A stretch of 62,037 bases of DNA. Source: Halostreptopolyspora alba. GTDB lineage: Bacteria > Actinomycetota > Actinomycetes > Streptosporangiales > Streptosporangiaceae. The position numbers and the translations under genes are program-made. The notes below the pieces were generated by a model. That model did no database searches. It worked only from the letters and a program-made list of their open reading frames with translations, and had not been told where the DNA came from. How positions within the stretch are numbered: position 1 is the first letter of the stretch; every line of letters begins with the position of its first letter. Positions 17,419-26,465 of this stretch are shown one piece after another. The stretch covers positions 1-62,037 of the forward strand of contig RJMB01000028.1 in NCBI GenBank assembly GCA_003725585.1, written 5' to 3'.

Positions 17419-18510
17419 ATGAGCACGACCGTCAAGGCCGCGATCTTCAGCGCGCGGGGGGAAGCGCCGCGCGTCGGCGAGGTGGCACTACCCGAGCCGG
17501 GACCGGGACAGGTACGTGTCCGCCTGTCGGCCGCGGGAGCATGCCACTCCGACCTGTCCCTGTCCAACGGAACTCTCCCGCAGCCGATGCCGGCGGTTCT
17601 CGGGCACGAGGGGGCGGGCACGGTCGAGGCGGTCGGTCCCGATGTCGAGGACGTGCCCTTGGGGCAGCAGGTCGTGCTCAACTGGGCGCCGCCGTGCCGC
17701 TCCTGCTGGTTCTGCGGCAACGGTGAGCCCCACCTGTGCGAGCGCTCCTCCGATGCCGCCCAGCGTCCCTACGCGCAACTGCCCGATGGGACACCGGTGT
17801 ACGCGGGGCTGGGTACCGGTGCTTTCGCCGAGGCGACCGTCGTACCCGCCAACGCGGTGGTGCCAACCCCGGACGGTGTCGACCCCGGCGCCGCCGCGCT
17901 CTTGGGGTGCGCGATGCTGACCGGCTGGGGGGCCGTCACGAAGTCCGCCACGGTGGCCGCCGGAGAGTCGGTCGCGGTCGTGGGCCTGGGCGGGGTGGGC
18001 CTGGCGACCCTGCAGGCCGCGCGGCTGGCCGGAGCCGACCCGGTGATCGCCGTCGACCTCTCCCCCGCGAAGGAGGAGCTGGCCCGCGAACTGGGCGCGA
18101 CCCACTTCGTGACCTCGAGCGACACTCTGTCCAAGGAGGTGCGCGGGCTCACCGGGGGCCGCGGTGTCGACCACGCTTTCGAGGTGGTGGGAGCGTCGGC
18201 CACCATCCGCGCCGCCTGGGGGATGACCCGACGCGGCGGCACCACGACCGTGGTCGGGGTCGGCGCTAAGGACGACATGGTCAACTTCAGCGCCCTCGAG
18301 CTGTTCCACTTCGCCCGCACCCTGCGCGGCTGCGTGTACGGATCGTCCGATCCGGACCGTGACATCCCCGTTCTTGCGGCGCACGTGCGCGACGGCGACC
18401 TCGATCTCGCGAGCATGGTGACCGACGAGATCGGCCTCGACGACGTTCCCGGGGCGTTCCAGCGGATGCGTGACGGCAAGGGTGGCCGTTCGTTGATCCG
18501 GTTCGACTGA
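17419..18510 (+). CDS. Zinc-dependent alcohol dehydrogenase (MDR superfamily)
   Basis: A 363-residue NAD-dependent dehydrogenase. The catalytic zinc ligands are Cys in GACHSD (near 41) and His in LGHEGAG (near 63). The structural zinc lobe CRSCWFCGNGEPHLC (near 93-107) has all four cysteines. The Rossmann motif is VVGLGGVGLAT near 190, and DLSPAKEELA carries the acidic residue that favours NAD. It groups with the class III-like alcohol/formaldehyde or mycothiol-dependent branch. ATG 17419 follows gggagaa. Its downstream neighbour on the same strand is an acyl-CoA ligase, so a short alcohol-to-acyl-CoA route is imaginable, but no aldehyde dehydrogenase is present. Confidence 0.9.
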   Translation: MSTTVKAAIFSARGEAPRVGEVALPEPGPGQVRVRLSAAGACHSDLSLSNGTLPQPMPAVLGHEGAGTVEAVGPDVEDVPLGQQVVLNWAPPCRSCWFCGNGEPHLCERSSDAAQRPYAQLPDGTPVYAGLGTGAFAEATVVPANAVVPTPDGVDPGAAALLGCAMLTGWGAVTKSATVAAGESVAVVGLGGVGLATLQAARLAGADPVIAVDLSPAKEELARELGATHFVTSSDTLSKEVRGLTGGRGVDHAFEVVGASATIRAAWGMTRRGGTTTVVGVGAKDDMVNFSALELFHFARTLRGCVYGSSDPDRDIPVLAAHVRDGDLDLASMVTDEIGLDDVPGAFQRMRDGKGGRSLIRFD

Positions 18511-18920
18511 CGAGGACGGCGGCACCAGCCCACGGTCGCCGCCTCTCCTCCCGGAGCGCAACGGTCAACCGACCGATCGGAGCGGACGTGAGTACCTCCC
18601 CGGACACGGCGACGGGCCCCACCATCGTGGCGGACCACACCGTCCGTCCTCCCGTCTGCGGGCATACCGCCCAGGGCCGGGACCGTTGCCACGCCCCCGT
18701 GTCCGATACCAGCCTCCCACCCGTATCCACGCGGTCCTCGTCACGCGAGGGGGCCGGGAGCGGCCGGCGCGGTTGGCACCGGCCACGCCTCCGCCCGAGT
18801 TACGCGCGTGTTCGCGCCCAGTTAGCCACCAGGACCAGCGGCACGTCGCCGCCTGTCCCGCTCCATAGGAAGTCCGTTTCCCTTCCTGCCTGAGGGAGGG
18901 AACCTCCCGGAGGAGATCCG
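18511..18920. other. Gap between alcohol dehydrogenase and acyl-CoA ligase genes
   Basis: A GTG frame at 18588-18893 (about 100 codons) has a GGAG upstream, but its second half is serine- and arginine-rich without family resemblance, so it is not called a gene. A small stem (gggagg/cctccc around gaa) lies just before the ligase Shine-Dalgarno. Confidence 0.35.
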
Positions 18921-20651
18921 ATGACGGATACGGAGAGCCCACGCCCCCTACGCTCACTGACAGCGGTGACCAGCCGGCTCCTCGTCGGCGGTAGCCCCTT
19001 CGAGATGGACATGGTCGACATCCGGGGAAGACCCACCCGGGTGTGGAAGCACGCCCCGGCGACGCTGCGTGCGTGTCTGGAAGCCAGCCTGGAGTACGGT
19101 GACGCCACCGCTGTGGTGTACGGCGAGGAACGGTTGACCCACGCCGAGTACTACCGAACCGCGGCGACACTGGCGCACCGCCTCGTCGACGAGTACGGGA
19201 TCGGCGAGGGCGACCGGGTCGCGGTGGCCATGCGCAACTACCCCGAGTGGGTGGTCGCGTTCTTCGCCACGGTGAGCATCGGCGCGATCGCGGTACCGCT
19301 CAACTCGTGGTGGAGCGCGAGTGAACTGCGGTTCGGGCTGACCGACAGCGGCGCGAAGTTGCTCGTCGCCGACGGCGAACGGCTGGAGCGGTTGTCCGGG
19401 GTACTGTCCGAGATCGGGGTCCCGAGCATCGCCGTGCGCGCCGACGCACCGCTCCCCACGAACTCGCGGCCGTGGGGCGAGGTCCTCGCCGAGGTGTCCC
19501 CCGACGCGCGGCTGCCGGAGGCCGCCCCGGACCCGGACGGGCCGGCGACCATCTTCTACACCTCGGGGACCACCGGCCTGCCCAAGGGGGCCGTCGGCTC
19601 GCACCGCAACATGATCCAGAACATCGTGACCGGCGAGTACACCCGCGCTCGCACCTTCCTGCGGCTCGGGCTGGAGCTGTCGGAGTTCCGTGCCTACACG
19701 GAGGCGCTCCCCACCCCCGCGATCCTGTGCGTGCTGCCACTGTTCCACGCCACCGGCGCGCAGTCGGTCATGCTGCCCACGCTCTACCGGGGCGGCGCGC
19801 TGGTCCTGATGTACAAATGGGACACCGAGGAGGCCCTGCGGCTGATCGAACGGGAGCGTGTCACCTCGGTCACCGCCGTGCCCGCCATGATCACCCAGCT
19901 CATGACCTCGCCCCACCTCTCCGACCACGACCTGTCCAGCCTGCTGGCCCTCAGCAGCGGCGGCGCTCCCGCGCCCCCCGCCATGGCCTCACGGGTGCGC
20001 GGAAACCTGAACGACGTCCTGGTCGGCCAGGGGTACGGGCTGACCGAGTGCTCCGCCGCCGCCGTGACCAACGGCGGGCCCGACTACCAGATACGGCCCG
20101 AGAGCTGCGGACTTCCCGCCCCCACCGTCGACGTCAAGGTCGTCGACCCCGCCGACAACGAGCTCCCACCGGGAAACGTGGGTGAGGTCTGGCTGTACGG
20201 GCCCGGGGTGGTCATCGGCTACTGGGAGCGCCCCGAGGCCACCGCGGACACGTTCGTGGACGGTTGGCTACGCACCGGCGACCTGGGATACCTGGACGAG
20301 GAGGGGTTTCTCTACATCGTCGACCGGGCCAAGGACATGATCATCCGCGGGGGCGAGAACGTCTACTGCGCCGAGGTCGAGGCCGAGATCCACGAGCACC
20401 CCGCGGTGGCCGAGGTCGCCGTGCTCGGCGTCCCGCACGAGGTCTACGGCGAGGAGGTCGGGGCCGTGGTGCGTCCACTGCCCGGCCAGGTCCTCGACCC
20501 CGAGGAGCTGCGCAGCTACCTGGAACCGCGGATCGCGGCGTTCAAGGTTCCCGAGCACGTCCACATCACCAAGGACGAGCTGCCACGCAACGCCGCCGGC
20601 AAGCTGTTGAAGAAGGACATCAAGCGACGCTACGGCTGGTTGGGAGAGTGA
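18921..20651 (+). CDS. AMP-dependent acyl-CoA synthetase/ligase
   Basis: A 576-residue adenylating enzyme that activates a carboxylic acid with ATP and CoA. Motif A3 is FYTSGTTGLPKGAVGS (near 213), A5 is GYGLTECSA, A7 is LRTGDLGYLDEEG, A8 is IVDRAKDMIIRGGENVY and A10 is PRNAAGKLLKKDI with the catalytic lysine. The length and layout fit FadD-like fatty or aryl acid ligases. ATG 18921 follows cggaggag at ideal spacing. It ends at a strong hairpin. The acid substrate is not predictable. The upstream alcohol dehydrogenase on the same strand may act in the same route. Confidence 0.9.
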   Translation: MTDTESPRPLRSLTAVTSRLLVGGSPFEMDMVDIRGRPTRVWKHAPATLRACLEASLEYGDATAVVYGEERLTHAEYYRTAATLAHRLVDEYGIGEGDRVAVAMRNYPEWVVAFFATVSIGAIAVPLNSWWSASELRFGLTDSGAKLLVADGERLERLSGVLSEIGVPSIAVRADAPLPTNSRPWGEVLAEVSPDARLPEAAPDPDGPATIFYTSGTTGLPKGAVGSHRNMIQNIVTGEYTRARTFLRLGLELSEFRAYTEALPTPAILCVLPLFHATGAQSVMLPTLYRGGALVLMYKWDTEEALRLIERERVTSVTAVPAMITQLMTSPHLSDHDLSSLLALSSGGAPAPPAMASRVRGNLNDVLVGQGYGLTECSAAAVTNGGPDYQIRPESCGLPAPTVDVKVVDPADNELPPGNVGEVWLYGPGVVIGYWERPEATADTFVDGWLRTGDLGYLDEEGFLYIVDRAKDMIIRGGENVYCAEVEAEIHEHPAVAEVAVLGVPHEVYGEEVGAVVRPLPGQVLDPEELRSYLEPRIAAFKVPEHVHITKDELPRNAAGKLLKKDIKRRYGWLGE

Positions 20652-20657
20652 GCGGGC

Positions 20658-20696
20658 ACGGGGTGGCCGGGACAGTCACGGTCCCGGCCACCCCGT
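20658..20696 (+). terminator. 16-bp hairpin terminator of the acyl-CoA ligase gene
   Basis: Bases 20658-20673 and 20681-20696 pair perfectly around a 7-base loop, seven bases after the stop. Confidence 0.8.
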
Positions 20697-21231
20697 TCCG
20701 ACGCGTCCGGGTGCGCTCGCGGTCAGCCCCGTTGCGAAGTCGTGGGGAACCCCGGCCCAGCGCCGCCCCGGCTCGAATTCGGTGGTTCGGCGGGCGGAGG
20801 CACCGCGCTCGGCCCCGGCAGCCCGCGTGAAAACCGTGGGTCGGGGCTGTTCCGCCGCTGTTCGGGGCGGTGGCGGAAAGACGCCGGGAGTTTCTCGCGA
20901 GGGCCGGGAAACCGAGGAACGCGCACCGCCGAAAACAACGCTCCGAATTGCGTTCTTCCTGGTCATAACGGATCGAGGGGATACTTCCCAGGAAGGGCCA
21001 CTACTTTCCACGCCTCCTCGTGGGGGCTGGGATCGGTCCGGAAAGGCACGACCGAGAATGGCGAGAACGTGGAGCACCCGGTGAACTCCGCCCGGACAAG
21101 GCGCGCGGCCCTCCCTCGAGGCGTGTTCGCGAACCACCGAATGGGTGGACCGAGAAGCCCGACCACAATCGTGGGCGACCGAGGAGGGCGCGGGTCGGGG
21201 CCACCGGTCCGGTTCCCCGCCCGCACCACGG
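20697..21231. other. 535-bp region without a supported gene
   Basis: Several frames are open but none has coding character. There is an 8-bp inverted repeat, cttcctgg (20955-20962) with ccaggaag (20988-20995), in a locally AT-richer stretch. Both flanking genes end into this region. Confidence 0.4.
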
Positions 21232-21621
21232 TCACTCCGGTCCCGCCGAACGCCTGCCGCTGGTCAACCGAGCGCTACGGGCGTGCATGAGCGCCATCTC
21301 CACGATGGGATAGATCTCGAAGATGCGATCCAGACCGAGCGCCTGCAGGGTGCGCGACGCCACGTCAGCCGGCTCGGCGAGGACCATGTGCCTGCCATCG
21401 CGGGTCAGCACTCGGTAGACGGCCATCAGGGCACGGACCGCACTGGCGTCAAAGAAGTGCACGCCCGCGAGGTCGACGACCACGCAGGCGCCGCGAGACC
21501 GCGTCGCGGCATGCAGAAGCTGGTCGCGCATCCCGTCGGCGGTGGCGATGTCGATCTCACCGGTGACGGGGACAACTATGGCCTCAGCACACTCGAAGCG
21601 CTCCCGATCTCGTCCGGACAC
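21232..21621 (-). CDS. STAS-domain anti-sigma factor antagonist
   Basis: A 129-residue SpoIIAA/RsbV-like protein. VPVTGEIDIATADG, VVVDLAGVHFFDASAVRALM and LGLDRIFEIYPIVEMAL follow the STAS fold, with Ser in FFDAS at the site phosphorylated by an anti-sigma kinase. When dephosphorylated such proteins bind the kinase and free a SigB/SigF-type sigma factor. GTG 21621 was chosen: an aaggagaggcggag Shine-Dalgarno lies directly upstream and homology begins soon after. No anti-sigma kinase gene is adjacent. The fragment of a SigB/SigF-type sigma factor at the window start is 21 kb away, so a link is speculative. Confidence 0.88.
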   Translation of the reverse strand: MSGRDRERFECAEAIVVPVTGEIDIATADGMRDQLLHAATRSRGACVVVDLAGVHFFDASAVRALMAVYRVLTRDGRHMVLAEPADVASRTLQALGLDRIFEIYPIVEMALMHARSARLTSGRRSAGPE

Positions 21622-22261
21622 GCAGCTCCGCCTCTCCTTGCAACCCCTGGTGACTTCTCCATTACAACCCCGCGAGGATGATCGTAGCGCTTCTGAGTCC
21701 ACGCGGGGGGAATTCCACAAAATCCGTGTTCTAGACAAAACGGCGCAACACCGCCCCAGGTTCCATGTCACACCCGACCATGGTCTTTTGCGCGCGGATA
21801 CCAGCAGCGGGCGCGACATCTCGGCACGAGTGGGTATCGGGATCATATTGTCCTAATCGCCTCGCCGTGTCACACGGGCCATAGGTCCTTCGTAGGGTTC
21901 ACTTCCCGGATACCCCATCGGGACCGGCGGCCTCCCCACCCCCGGCCACGCGAGGCGGTACCTGTCACCGCTGTGGTGTGCTCGGATTATGTCCATGGCG
22001 CGACACAGCGGCACGCCACCCCGAGTACGACACCAGGGTGCGACCGGCACGATCCGGCGACGGTAACGCGATCGCAACGATTCGGGCGGCACCCGCCTCC
22101 GTGAGGGCGCCGAACCACCCGGCGCCCTCACGCCCCGGCCACGTGAACGCCCGTATCATGGCGCCGTGAGGAGCGCTGCGGGTGGGCGCCGACCTTCCCG
22201 GGGCACCGGAAGTCCCGGGGGGCCGCGCCACCAGCGGCACAGGCACGGAAGTGGCACCGGT
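21622..22261. other. Divergent intergenic region between STAS and alkB
   Basis: No gene is firmly supported. Two AT-richer patches (21700-21760 and 21830-21860) are candidate promoters for the STAS gene. A 47-codon minus-strand frame (21853-21996) has no Shine-Dalgarno. Near 22154-22168 a TATCAT hexamer is followed by six bases and GTG, marking a likely transcription start for alkB. Confidence 0.4.
22154..22159 (+). promoter_or_regulatory. -10 box TATCAT upstream of alkB
   Basis: TATCAT is six bases before GTG 22166, which is in frame with alkB. Either the transcript is leaderless from 22166, adding 32 low-complexity residues, or 22166 is only +1 and translation begins at ATG 22262. Confidence 0.4.
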
Positions 22262-22915
22262 ATGAGCGAACCCCTCTTCGGAGCGCGCCCGGTCACCATC
22301 GCCCCCGGCGCGGTGCACGTGCCCGGCTGGCTCGACCTCGACTCCCAACGTGACCTGGTCCGGCGGTGTCGTGAATGGGCCCGCGGACCCGGCGGGATGC
22401 GCCGGCACCGGACCCCGCGCGGCGGCACCATGAGTGTCCGGATGGCCGCTCTCGGCTGGTACTGGCGCCCCTACCGCTACACCCGGGAGGTCCCCGAGGC
22501 CGGGCCGGTGGCCCCGTTCCCCGAGCATCTCGGCGCGCTCGCCCACGCGGGAGTACGGGACGCCTACGGCACCAACCCGCCCACCGACACCGCGGACTAC
22601 GACGTCGCCCTGATCAACTTCTACGACGCCGAGGCGAGGATGGGGATGCACCAGGACCGCGAGGAGCTGGCCGACGTCCCCGTGGTCTCGCTCAGCCTGG
22701 GTGACACCTGCGTGTTCCGGTTCGGCAACACCGAGACGCGGGGACGCCCCTATACCGACGTCGAGCTCCGCAGCGGCGACCTGTTCGTCTTCGGCGGTCC
22801 CGCGCGGCGGGCCTACCACGGGGTTCCGCGCACCCGGCCCGGTTCGGCCGACCCCGCCTGCGGGCTCACGTCCGGCCGGCTGAACATCACGATCCGCGCC
22901 ACCGGCATGAGCTGA
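22262..22915 (+). CDS. alkB: AlkB-like Fe(II)/2-oxoglutarate-dependent dioxygenase
   Basis: About 217 residues from ATG 22262. The iron ligands H-x-D in MGMHQDREE (near 129) and His in RRAYHGVPR (near 184), and the 2-oxoglutarate Arg in GRLNITIRATG, are all present, with LINFYDAEARMG before the first motif as in bacterial AlkB. The enzyme oxidatively removes 1-methyladenine and 3-methylcytosine from DNA or RNA. The frame stays open to GTG 22166, which has a well-placed -10 box, but the extra 32 residues are basic and low in complexity. It is convergent with the Vps62-like gene; no ada gene is nearby. Confidence 0.88.
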   Translation: MSEPLFGARPVTIAPGAVHVPGWLDLDSQRDLVRRCREWARGPGGMRRHRTPRGGTMSVRMAALGWYWRPYRYTREVPEAGPVAPFPEHLGALAHAGVRDAYGTNPPTDTADYDVALINFYDAEARMGMHQDREELADVPVVSLSLGDTCVFRFGNTETRGRPYTDVELRSGDLFVFGGPARRAYHGVPRTRPGSADPACGLTSGRLNITIRATGMS

Positions 22916-22951
22916 CATCCGCGCCCTCTCGGCGCCGTCGGCGGCACCCGA

Positions 22952-24796
22952 TCACCGCCGCAGCAGGTCCCGGACGTTCACCACGAGCAGGACGGCGACC
23001 ACGACCATGATCGGTACCATCAGCGCGATCCGCCACTGCGCCATGAACGCCCAGACGATGCCGCCGAGCGCGGCGAGCATCACCGTGACGATCGCCATCC
23101 CACCCAGGAACGGCAGCAGCTTGCGGCGCGCGAAGCTGTCGAACATCGCGAACAGCAGCACCACACCGATCATCGCCGGGACCGTGTAGTGGCCCTGCAG
23201 CAGCAGCACGGCGCCCAACGAGGTAATGAGCAGTGGGGTGCTCAACGCCGCCCACACGTGCACGAAGCGGGTGGTGCGATGCTCACCCGAGGCGTAGGGC
23301 AGGTGAGGCGAGCGCAGATGGTCCGTTGGCCCCGGCTCCAGCGGCTCGTCGCTGTCCAGGGCACTGCGGTGCACGTCGAGCTCGTCGACCGTCAGGGTGC
23401 GCTCCCGGTAGCGCTCGGCCAGTTCCCTCTCGGCGGAACGGAGCCGCTCGGCGTACTCACGCGAGCGCGCCTCGGTGTGGACGTCCCGCGAGAGCACCAG
23501 CTGGGCGGCCGACAGGCGCCGCAACTCGGCCCGCCGCCGGACGATGTCGGCGTCGACCTCCCCGACCCGTTCCTCGAGGTCCCTCACGTGCTCGGCGAGC
23601 TCGGCGCGCGTGGCCGCCTCGCTCGGGGCGGTCTTGTGCAGGCCCACCCAGGAGAGGGGGTCCGCCCATGAGCGGCGGATGGAGCCGTCGCGCTCGTAGC
23701 GCGGACCGCTGGGCGCGCGCTCCCCCTCGAAGAAGTCACGTGTGTCACGTCCCCACAGGCCACGGAACCCGCGCACCCACGGGGTGTCGTCGTCGACGAG
23801 GATGGCCCGCCACTCCCGGTCCCCGCCGGGGCCCACCCGCGCGCCGTCGCCGCGCGCGTAGTCGACGAAGGGGACACCGATCCCGTGGCGCACGATCGCG
23901 CTGGTGCTGGGGAACAGCCGTTCGGTGAGGCGTCGCCAGGCGCGTACCACTCCCCGCAGCACGGGAAGGTCAACCTGGATCAGGTAGTCACCGGGCAGCA
24001 TCTGGTGCGAGTGCGACCCGGCGCCCACGAAGACCACGGGGTGGTCGCCCTCGCGCTGGAAGTCCGGGTCGTTCCAGCCGCGCCGGAGGTCGTCCCCGGT
24101 GTACTCGTGGGAGGAGGCGCCCGCCCACATCGGCCGTGTCCCACCCTCGGGCGTCTCGACTAGGTAGACGAAGACCTTCTCCCAGTCCGCCTCGTGGTCG
24201 TTCACGCCGCCGTAGATGGAGCGCCAGTCGTTCATCGCGTAGAAGAACCAGTACTGCAGGATGATGTAGCCGCCGTCGCGGACGACCCGCCCGTAGTAGG
24301 TGGCCCCTCCGTCGTCGACACGCTCGCGGTAGCGGGTGGCCGCCGCCGCGGCGCCCCCGCCGGGCACCGCTCCCCGGACCAGGAGCGAGATCTTGACCAG
24401 GACGTCCAGGACACGGCCGAACACCCCGACGGCGGCCAGCCGGCCGCTCTTGGGAATCTGCGGCCGGGTGGCATGACGGAACCGGCGCGCCTCGGCGTTG
24501 AGTGACTCCTCCTGGACGAACCGCAGGTGCTTGATCCGGCCCGGCCACTCCTCCTCGGCACCGGCGAGGCGTCGCGCGGTGAGCTCCCCCTCGGGGACCG
24601 CCCGGTACTCCCTGCCGTTGTCGTCCTGGACGTAGAGGCTGCAGCAGCGCAGGTACGCCTCGATGTCGGTGGGGAAGAACAGCTCACCGCGGGTGTAGCG
24701 CAGCACCGGCTCGTACCGCCGGAGAAGCTCGTGGTCGGTCTGCGTGCTCGTCTCGGACTCGACCCCGTCCGAGTCGGCCCGTGCTGTCTCGGTCAC
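22952..24796 (-). CDS. Vps62-like domain membrane protein with coiled coil
   Basis: A 614-residue protein. Residues about 170-330 contain IILQYWFFYAMNDWRSIYGG, then NDHEADWEKVFVYL, FVGAGSHSHQM and a later GDGARVG, resembling the Vps62/DUF946 domain known from fungi and plants and seen sporadically in bacteria. Residues about 420-500 are heptad-rich (LAEHVRDLEERVGEVDAD) and predict a coiled coil. The last 100 residues hold about four to five hydrophobic helices ending in LLVVNVRDLLRR. GTG 24796 follows gagggag. It starts ten bases after the PanE-like gene's stop, so the two are likely co-transcribed. The function of bacterial members is unknown. Confidence 0.55.
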   Translation of the reverse strand: MTETARADSDGVESETSTQTDHELLRRYEPVLRYTRGELFFPTDIEAYLRCCSLYVQDDNGREYRAVPEGELTARRLAGAEEEWPGRIKHLRFVQEESLNAEARRFRHATRPQIPKSGRLAAVGVFGRVLDVLVKISLLVRGAVPGGGAAAAATRYRERVDDGGATYYGRVVRDGGYIILQYWFFYAMNDWRSIYGGVNDHEADWEKVFVYLVETPEGGTRPMWAGASSHEYTGDDLRRGWNDPDFQREGDHPVVFVGAGSHSHQMLPGDYLIQVDLPVLRGVVRAWRRLTERLFPSTSAIVRHGIGVPFVDYARGDGARVGPGGDREWRAILVDDDTPWVRGFRGLWGRDTRDFFEGERAPSGPRYERDGSIRRSWADPLSWVGLHKTAPSEAATRAELAEHVRDLEERVGEVDADIVRRRAELRRLSAAQLVLSRDVHTEARSREYAERLRSAERELAERYRERTLTVDELDVHRSALDSDEPLEPGPTDHLRSPHLPYASGEHRTTRFVHVWAALSTPLLITSLGAVLLLQGHYTVPAMIGVVLLFAMFDSFARRKLLPFLGGMAIVTVMLAALGGIVWAFMAQWRIALMVPIMVVVAVLLVVNVRDLLRR

Positions 24797-24806
24797 ACTG
24801 TCTCCC

Positions 24807-25754
24807 TCAGGGTGCCGCGGAGGTGGCCGCACGGTCGACCCGTTCCAGGTCGGCCACGATGCGTGCGGTGACGGGGGTGTCGACACCGGCCCGCTCCGCG
24901 GCACGCAGCAGTGCGCCACCCAGGGGATCGAGCTCCATCGGACGCCCGGTCTCCCGGTCGAAGAGCATCGACGGTTTGGTGTCGGCGGGGCGGTCGTCGG
25001 CCATGGCGATGACGCGTTCGGTGTCGAGCGGGACACCCCTGGCTTCGGCGACCGCGGCGACCTCCGCCACCATGCCGAGCATATCGGCGCGGTGCCGTGT
25101 GCGGGCCTGGCCGATGGGCAGTCCCGAGTGCGCGCAGACCAGGGCGGTCGGCAGCAGGAACCCGTACTTCTCCCAGAGGACGCGGTCCTCGGAGGCGCCG
25201 AGCTCGACCTCGACTCCGCTGTCGCGCAGGGCCGCGGCCAGGTCGGCGACGCTGTCCTCGGGAGCGTCGGAGTCGGCGATCTCGATCCGGGTATACGGGC
25301 TGGTGTGGCGGATGTGGCCGGGCGCGTCGCGGGTGGCGCCGACGTGGATCGCGGCACCGGTGACGTGCGCCCGCGGGAGGCGTCGCCGCAGGAGGTCCAT
25401 GTGCTCGAAGCCGTTCAGCAGGGGCACGACGACCGCACCGGCGGTCGCCTCCTCGGTGACCCGGTCGAGCGCGGCCTCGAGGGTGGTCGCCTTGGGCGTG
25501 ACGAAGACCACGTGGTTCCCCCCGTCGGAGTCGGGGGGCGAGGCCAGCGACGGCAGGGCGGTCACGCGTGCCGTGAGGTCACCGAAGGTCGGCGACTCCA
25601 CACGAAGCCCCTCCGTGGCGATGCGCGTGGCCGTCGACTCGGTGGCCACGACGGTGACCGGGTGTCCCCGATGCGCGAGGAGCCCGGCCAGCAGCCCACC
25701 AACACCTCCCGGCCCCACAATCGTGAAAGATAGCGAATATTTTTCTTTCGTCAT
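24807..25754 (-). CDS. 2-dehydropantoate 2-reductase-like (ApbA/PanE family) protein
   Basis: A 315-residue NADP-binding reductase. The Rossmann motif is TIVGPGGVGGLLAGLLAHRG at the very N-terminus. K in VTPKATTLE, NGFEH and WEKYGFLLPTALVCAH match the ApbA/PanE signatures, the lysine being the expected general acid. It would reduce ketopantoate for coenzyme A synthesis, but many actinobacteria carry several paralogues, so another 2-keto acid is possible. ATG 25754 was chosen for its AGGGG at five bases; longer frames enter AT-rich intergenic sequence. It is first in an apparent operon with the Vps62-like gene and divergent from a GNAT acetyltransferase. Confidence 0.85.
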   Translation of the reverse strand: MTKEKYSLSFTIVGPGGVGGLLAGLLAHRGHPVTVVATESTATRIATEGLRVESPTFGDLTARVTALPSLASPPDSDGGNHVVFVTPKATTLEAALDRVTEEATAGAVVVPLLNGFEHMDLLRRRLPRAHVTGAAIHVGATRDAPGHIRHTSPYTRIEIADSDAPEDSVADLAAALRDSGVEVELGASEDRVLWEKYGFLLPTALVCAHSGLPIGQARTRHRADMLGMVAEVAAVAEARGVPLDTERVIAMADDRPADTKPSMLFDRETGRPMELDPLGGALLRAAERAGVDTPVTARIVADLERVDRAATSAAP

Positions 25755-25881
25755 CACAACCCCTACTTTCTTCGTGTCGCTGGACATGCGCGCCGAGCCG
25801 GCACTTAGTGTCGGAGACACAGCTCATCCGGGAGACTGGTACTGGCCAACTCGAAGGTCGAGCGGCGCCGATGCGGGTGAA

Positions 25882-26454
25882 ATGAGTGAGAAGAATATGG
25901 AAACTTCATTGGCGACCAAACCAAGCCCAGGTGTTTCGGGTGTCCTGCGCTTCCGTTACCTCGGCCCCAACGAGATCGACGAGCTCGCCGGGCTCTGGAG
26001 AGCCGTACACGAGCGGCACACGGCCGTCGCCCCGCACCTCGAGGACGTCATCACCTCCGTGGACGCCGACGAGGCATGGCGTCGCCGGAGGAGGCAGTAC
26101 CTGGACTGGCTGAGCGACCCCGACACCCTGGCGGTGGTCGCCGAGCGTGACCGCGACCCGGTCGGCTACGCCATGGTCACGGTCCGCACGAGCCAGCAGG
26201 GGTCGTGGGACCGGGGCGAACGGGTCGGTGTCGTGCAGACCCTCGCCGTCCCCGAGGAGTACACCGGCACCGGGGTTGGTTCCGGTCTGCTCGAGGAGGT
26301 GCGCCGCCAGCTGGGTTCCCTGGGGATCCGCGAGATCGAGCTGTCGGCACTCGCGACGAGCTCCGACGACATCCAATTCCTTGAGCAGGAGGGGTTCCGT
26401 CCCTTCGTGACGACCATGGTCTGCCGGATCGCCGGGGTCGGCGCGCACGACTGA
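25882..26454 (+). CDS. GNAT-family N-acetyltransferase
   Basis: A 190-residue acetyltransferase using acetyl-CoA. Motif A reads VVQTLAVPEEYTGTGVGSGLLEEVRRQL, split here by the usual variable turn, with the Q/R-x-x-G-x-G/A pyrophosphate loop represented by YTGTGVGSG. The strand GYAMVTVRT precedes it and ELSALATSSDDIQFLEQEGFR follows, completing the fold. ATG 25882 is used; ATG 25897 is possible. The first codons are AT-rich compared with the rest. It is divergent from the PanE-like gene and convergent with a MerR gene 11 bases away. The substrate is unknown. Confidence 0.85.
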   Translation: MSEKNMETSLATKPSPGVSGVLRFRYLGPNEIDELAGLWRAVHERHTAVAPHLEDVITSVDADEAWRRRRRQYLDWLSDPDTLAVVAERDRDPVGYAMVTVRTSQQGSWDRGERVGVVQTLAVPEEYTGTGVGSGLLEEVRRQLGSLGIREIELSALATSSDDIQFLEQEGFRPFVTTMVCRIAGVGAHD

Positions 26455-26465
26455 GGCGCGCCCCC

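Noticed and set aside
18588-18893. 100-codon GTG frame between alcohol dehydrogenase and acyl-CoA ligase
   Set aside because: A GGAG precedes it, but the translation is serine/arginine-rich with no family resemblance.
20676-21137. Minus-strand frame of 153 codons downstream of the acyl-CoA ligase
   Set aside because: Composition is typical of out-of-frame high-GC DNA and it crosses the ligase terminator.
21853-21996. 47-codon minus-strand frame starting MDIIRAHHSGDRY
   Set aside because: No Shine-Dalgarno or homology; it lies in the STAS/alkB promoter region.
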